Origin: Leptospiraceae bacterium
GTDB taxonomy: Bacteria > Spirochaetota > Leptospiria > Leptospirales > Leptospiraceae
Reading direction: 5' to 3'
Assembly: GCA_016711485.1 (NCBI GenBank)
Contig: JADJSX010000034.1
Location: 1 to 64,000, forward strand
DNA: 64,000 bases
A program made the translations under genes and the position numbers. Position 1 is the first letter of the stretch; every line of letters begins with the position of its first letter. Of the stretch, positions 61,336 to 64,000 are shown piece after piece. The notes under the pieces are model-generated. The model saw nothing but the letters and a program-made list of their open reading frames with translations. It was not told the origin of the DNA and made no database searches.

Positions 61336-61407
61336 AAGCGAGTGGGTATTCAATTTTGGCTAATTTTTGTTCTTCTCTCGAACACAAAATACCATGCACC
61401 AGTTCTA

Positions 61408-61440
61408 TTTCTGTGTCTCAGTGCCTCTTTGGCTAAGCTT
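61408..61440 (-). repeat. Dispersed GCCAAAGAGGCACTGAGACAC fragment
   Basis: On the minus strand it reads GCTTAGCCAAAGAGGCACTG then AGACACAGAA. This is the same kind of short recurrent spacer fragment as at 6632-6665. It abuts the lipB stop. Confidence 0.45.
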
Positions 61441-62070
61441 TTACACAATCCCTAACCTAAACTTTTCTCCAAACACCCGAACAAACTCCTCCTCCTTCTT
61501 TCCACTAACGTCTAAACCAAGAGATAGAAGCGAAACCATATTAGCCGCATCTTGACCACAGGGGTTAATCATACGAAATACACTAAGGTCATTTCGGAGG
61601 TTAAGGGCAACACCATAACTAGTGAAATAGGATTTAAAGTAAACTCCCATAGAGAGCAATTTTTTTGAATGATCGGATGTTAAATACAATCCTGGTTTGT
61701 CTTTGTGGGAGATAACGGAAAGTTTCCAAACTTCTTCGATGGAGTCGATAAGGCAATTAGTGAGAAATTGTAAATAATCTCCTATGGTGAGATTTCTTTT
61801 TTTAAGATCGATATGGGGATAAATCACAAGTTGCCCGATTTCATGAGCAGTTAAGTCCCCCCCTCTTTCTACTTGGAAAAATGCAATACCTTTTTCCAAT
61901 AAATATTCCTTAGGTACGAGTAGATTTTCAATATTGTAGTTGCTCCCTGCCGTTATTGTAGATGTATGCTCTAAAAAGATTAGAATTTCCTTTCTTTTTT
62001 TGCGTAGGGATGTTTGAAGTCTTAGATATTTATTATAAGGAACAGAGTTAATTTTTTTTGTGAATTTCAT
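61441..62070 (-). CDS. lipB: Octanoyltransferase LipB
   Basis: This 209-residue enzyme moves octanoyl from acyl carrier protein to lipoyl domains, the first step of lipoic acid synthesis. The sequence shows RGGDLTAHEIGQLVIYPHID, a Lys-containing HSKKLLSMGVYFKSYFTSYG segment and MINPCGQDAANMVSLLSLGL, with the catalytic Cys171 and the Lys just before. Length is normal. It starts 14 bases from the divergent gene at 62085, an unusually small gap. Its partner lipA is not in the window. Confidence 0.9.
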   Translation of the reverse strand: MKFTKKINSVPYNKYLRLQTSLRKKRKEILIFLEHTSTITAGSNYNIENLLVPKEYLLEKGIAFFQVERGGDLTAHEIGQLVIYPHIDLKKRNLTIGDYLQFLTNCLIDSIEEVWKLSVISHKDKPGLYLTSDHSKKLLSMGVYFKSYFTSYGVALNLRNDLSVFRMINPCGQDAANMVSLLSLGLDVSGKKEEEFVRVFGEKFRLGIV

Positions 62071-62084
62071 TCTCTTAGTAAACC

Positions 62085-62615
62085 ATGGACAAATTATTTA
62101 GTGCCGTATTTTATATCATTCAGAATTTTCCTGGAAATTTAGATAGGAAGAATTTATCAAAACTTCTATATTATTCAGACGGTGCCTACTTTCAAAGACA
62201 CTCTGAAATGATCACAAAAGAAAAATACATTCGTTTGGAAGACAGCCCAGAGTTAATTAATTTAAATCTCGCTATAATACACTTAATTGGAAATGGGATT
62301 ATTACAGTCCAGCCAGACATCACAGCCATTTCTGAGCGAATCGATAAGTTTTATATAAAAGCAATTTCCACGATGAACATGACACTAGAGAAAGAAGAAA
62401 TGCGAATTATCAATAAAGTGCTAAAGGCTTTTAAATCAGGTGTTAAAGAGGAAGATAAGTCCTATCCAAATCTCTATGAAAACTACCTAGTAACTCCAAT
62501 TTACGGGGAAATTATTTTTTCTGAGAAAACAATAAACACAAAAATTCACATTTTTAAGAAAAAAAGCCTTTTAACATTGTCTGGAAAAATATTTAGGGTA
62601 TTATTCGAAACATAA
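62085..62615 (+). CDS. Panacea-domain (DUF4065-like) protein
   Basis: This 176-residue protein begins DKLFSAVFYIIQNFPGNLDR and NLSKLLYYSDGAYFQRHSEM, the Panacea (SocA-like, DUF4065) signature K-L-x-K-L-L-Y-Y-x-D-G. Panacea proteins often act as antitoxin or adaptor in toxin-antitoxin pairs and in phage-derived regions. No toxin gene is next to it. It overlaps panD by one base (TAATG), so it is co-translated with an aspartate decarboxylase. The role in this setting is unknown. Confidence 0.72.
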   Translation: MDKLFSAVFYIIQNFPGNLDRKNLSKLLYYSDGAYFQRHSEMITKEKYIRLEDSPELINLNLAIIHLIGNGIITVQPDITAISERIDKFYIKAISTMNMTLEKEEMRIINKVLKAFKSGVKEEDKSYPNLYENYLVTPIYGEIIFSEKTINTKIHIFKKKSLLTLSGKIFRVLFET

Positions 62616-62971
62616 TGTTAATCACAATTTTAAAAAGCAAAATTCACCGTGCCACGATAACCGATGCCAATTTAAACTATATAGGTAGCCTTACTGTGGA
62701 TTTGAATTTAATGGATGCAGCAGGTATGATTGAATACCAACAAGTAGCTGTGGTCAATATAAACAATGGTGCTCGTTTAGAAACCTATCTTATTAATGGG
62801 AAACGAGGATCTGGAGAAATTTGTCTGAATGGAGCCGCTGCCAGATTAGGCGAGCCGGGAGACAAAATCATCATCATGACCTATGCATTAGTGGACGAAA
62901 AAGAGATTCCTCTCAATTATGACCCGAAAGTAGTGCATGTGGACGGCAAAAACAATATCATTGAACCTTAA
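62615..62971 (+). CDS. panD: Aspartate 1-decarboxylase
   Basis: This 118-residue pyruvoyl enzyme makes beta-alanine for pantothenate and coenzyme A. The start LITILKSKIHRATITDANLN, the self-cleavage site Gly24-Ser25 in YIGSLTVD, and NGARLETYLINGKRGSGEIC, LNGAAARLGEPGDKIIIM are all typical. Self-cleavage forms the pyruvoyl group at Ser25. Length matches the family. It overlaps the Panacea gene by one base, and no panB or panC gene is in view. Confidence 0.95.
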   Translation: MLITILKSKIHRATITDANLNYIGSLTVDLNLMDAAGMIEYQQVAVVNINNGARLETYLINGKRGSGEICLNGAAARLGEPGDKIIIMTYALVDEKEIPLNYDPKVVHVDGKNNIIEP

Positions 62972-63071
62972 AACTTTCTTTTTTTGGTTTGAATATTTCC
63001 CTTTACATCTAATTATATTGTTTAAAAAATACGATAATAATTAATATTACACCAACGGATGACTCAAATCT

Positions 63072-63944
63072 ATGAATAAACTATTTAAGCTTTCTTTATT
63101 TCTAACCATTTCATTGACTTTTACATTATTTGCTCAAGAAACACCAAAAGCCAATACGCAACCTCCTGCAAAAGATGGAGCAAAATCAGAAGCAAAAAAA
63201 GAAGATACAATGGCAATGTTAAAGGACTATACTCCTATTGCTCAACTGGATCCTTCTCTCGCGGTAACTGGAATTACCTATCTTAAAAGGGCAGCTCACA
63301 ATGGAAAAGGGGATGTTTTAGATGTGCAAGTAAATTTAGAAAACACAGACCATTCTACTAGAGATTATTCTATTTATGTTTTCGCTTATCACGAAACAAA
63401 AATTCCTGTAGTAAACAAACTTGCTCCACCTCCAGTTTGGAGAGAAAATGATCCACATAAATTAGATACCACTGTCGATTTTTCTGTACTTAGCCCTGAG
63501 AAAATTACTCCTGAAATAGTCTGGGGTGCAGACGGACTCAAAGCAAGACAAGAAAAATCTGAAAAAGAAAAATTAAAAGGATACCATTATGTTGTAGGTG
63601 AGCCTAGTTTAAATGAATACATGCTTTATCTAACAAAAAAGCCAGAAAAAGCACTCAAAATTAAATTATACTCTGAAGCTGTTCCTAAAGATAAAGTAAC
63701 TGAAACTAATTTCAAAAATGACGAAGCAGAACTAAAAGTAGACATGAATAACAAAGCAGTAGATTCACATACATACACTGTTTTTAATTCTAAATACAAA
63801 ACAACTGTAACAACTCATCATTATTCTGAATTTAGAAATAACTTTTTCTTTTTTAATAGAGTTGCCGTATTGATCTTCAACGACAAAAATGCGTTAGTAT
63901 ACAGAAATATTACCGACATAGGCAAAAAAAGAGAACACAAATAA
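63072..63944 (+). CDS. Periplasmic protein, unknown function
   Basis: This 290-residue protein has a signal peptide (KLFKLSLFLTISLTFTLFA, cleavage after LFAQ) and an Ala/Lys/Glu-rich linker (about 22-45). The rest (about 50-290) is a beta-rich domain with several conserved-looking blocks (AVTGITYLKRAAHNGKGDVL, LAPPPVWRENDPHKLDTTVD). I have seen similar hypothetical proteins in Leptospira and do not know their function. A good promoter-like spacer precedes it and a terminator-like hairpin follows. Confidence 0.7.
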   Translation: MNKLFKLSLFLTISLTFTLFAQETPKANTQPPAKDGAKSEAKKEDTMAMLKDYTPIAQLDPSLAVTGITYLKRAAHNGKGDVLDVQVNLENTDHSTRDYSIYVFAYHETKIPVVNKLAPPPVWRENDPHKLDTTVDFSVLSPEKITPEIVWGADGLKARQEKSEKEKLKGYHYVVGEPSLNEYMLYLTKKPEKALKIKLYSEAVPKDKVTETNFKNDEAELKVDMNNKAVDSHTYTVFNSKYKTTVTTHHYSEFRNNFFFFNRVAVLIFNDKNALVYRNITDIGKKREHK

Positions 63945-63963
63945 AATTTAATTTCTCCTAAAA

Positions 63964-63996
63964 GTAAGTTCCTCAGAAATGCAATGAGGAACTTAC
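63964..63996 (+). terminator. Terminator-like hairpin after the periplasmic gene
   Basis: GTAAGTTCCTC and GAGGAACTTAC form an 11-bp stem around an 11-base loop, 20 bases past the stop at 63944. The T-tract, if any, is beyond the window edge. Confidence 0.6.
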
Positions 63997-64000
63997 CCAA

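Noticed and set aside
1..64000. CRISPR arrays, prophage, tRNA and rRNA genes
   Set aside because: I looked for regularly spaced repeats, cas-like genes, phage structural genes and cloverleaf or rRNA motifs and saw none.

Overview
The window looks like chromosome of an AT-rich spirochaete close to Leptospira. The grounds are a DUF1564-type protein at 57677-58177 (a family I know only from Leptospira), a spirochaete-type coiled-coil protein with a C-terminal helix-turn-helix, many spirochaete-style lipoproteins, and abundant cyclic-nucleotide, PP2C and chemotaxis genes. No phage, plasmid, tRNA, rRNA operon or CRISPR array was seen. The family calls come from reading motifs; no database search was run.

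Region 1-8.2 kb (minus strand) is the distal part of a type II secretion operon: gspH, gspI, gspJ, gspK, then gspL and gspM. The pseudopilin genes H, I, J and K are open. The downstream gspL and gspM survive only as frame-broken remnants. Between gspJ and gspK sits a ~2.7 kb island with a HigBA module, a ParE-like toxin/antitoxin pair with an in-frame stop in the toxin, a VapC C-terminal remnant and two damaged secreted-protein genes. It is bounded by ~98 bp imperfect direct repeats made of the gspJ end and gspK start.

Region 8.4-28.6 kb holds an operon of a large coiled-coil protein with two membrane proteins, a degenerate HD-type protein split by a frameshift at a 9-A run, a HEAT-repeat protein with a REC-PAS-PAS-GGDEF-EAL protein, a LOG-family hydrolase, an alpha/beta hydrolase, a chemotaxis receptor, a 7TM-PP2C-TPR phosphatase, a HEAT-repeat lipoprotein, an SGNH hydrolase and a STAS protein. 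Region 28.5-39.3 kb carries an operon of adenylate cyclase, a FecR protein with eight fibronectin-like repeats and an IPT-like membrane protein, then a beta-barrel-like protein and a long TPR lipoprotein.

Region 39.3-51.2 kb is housekeeping: RNase P RNA, a nucleoside deoxyribosyltransferase, a Fur-box-controlled Bfd-like ferredoxin, rsmI, a HAD phosphatase, an M23 peptidase, an MFS transporter, a phasin-like protein, serA, a second chemotaxis receptor, UDP-glucose dehydrogenase and a Tpx-like peroxiredoxin.

Region 51.5-57.5 kb looks like a zinc-uptake locus: two divergent small His/Cys membrane proteins, each behind a near-identical 25 bp palindrome (probable Zur sites), a lipoprotein, an outer-membrane barrel protein, and ZnuA, ZnuC and ZnuB. 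The rest holds the DUF1564 protein, a paralogue of the PP2C phosphatase, lipB, a Panacea-like gene overlapping panD, and a periplasmic protein.

Two dispersed repeat families are visible. One is a MITE with ATACC...GGTAT inverted ends (20908, 27978, 51219, 58350). The other is a palindromic repeat (12359, 36310, 61089), two copies of which carry a 40-codon reading frame with a shared N-terminus.
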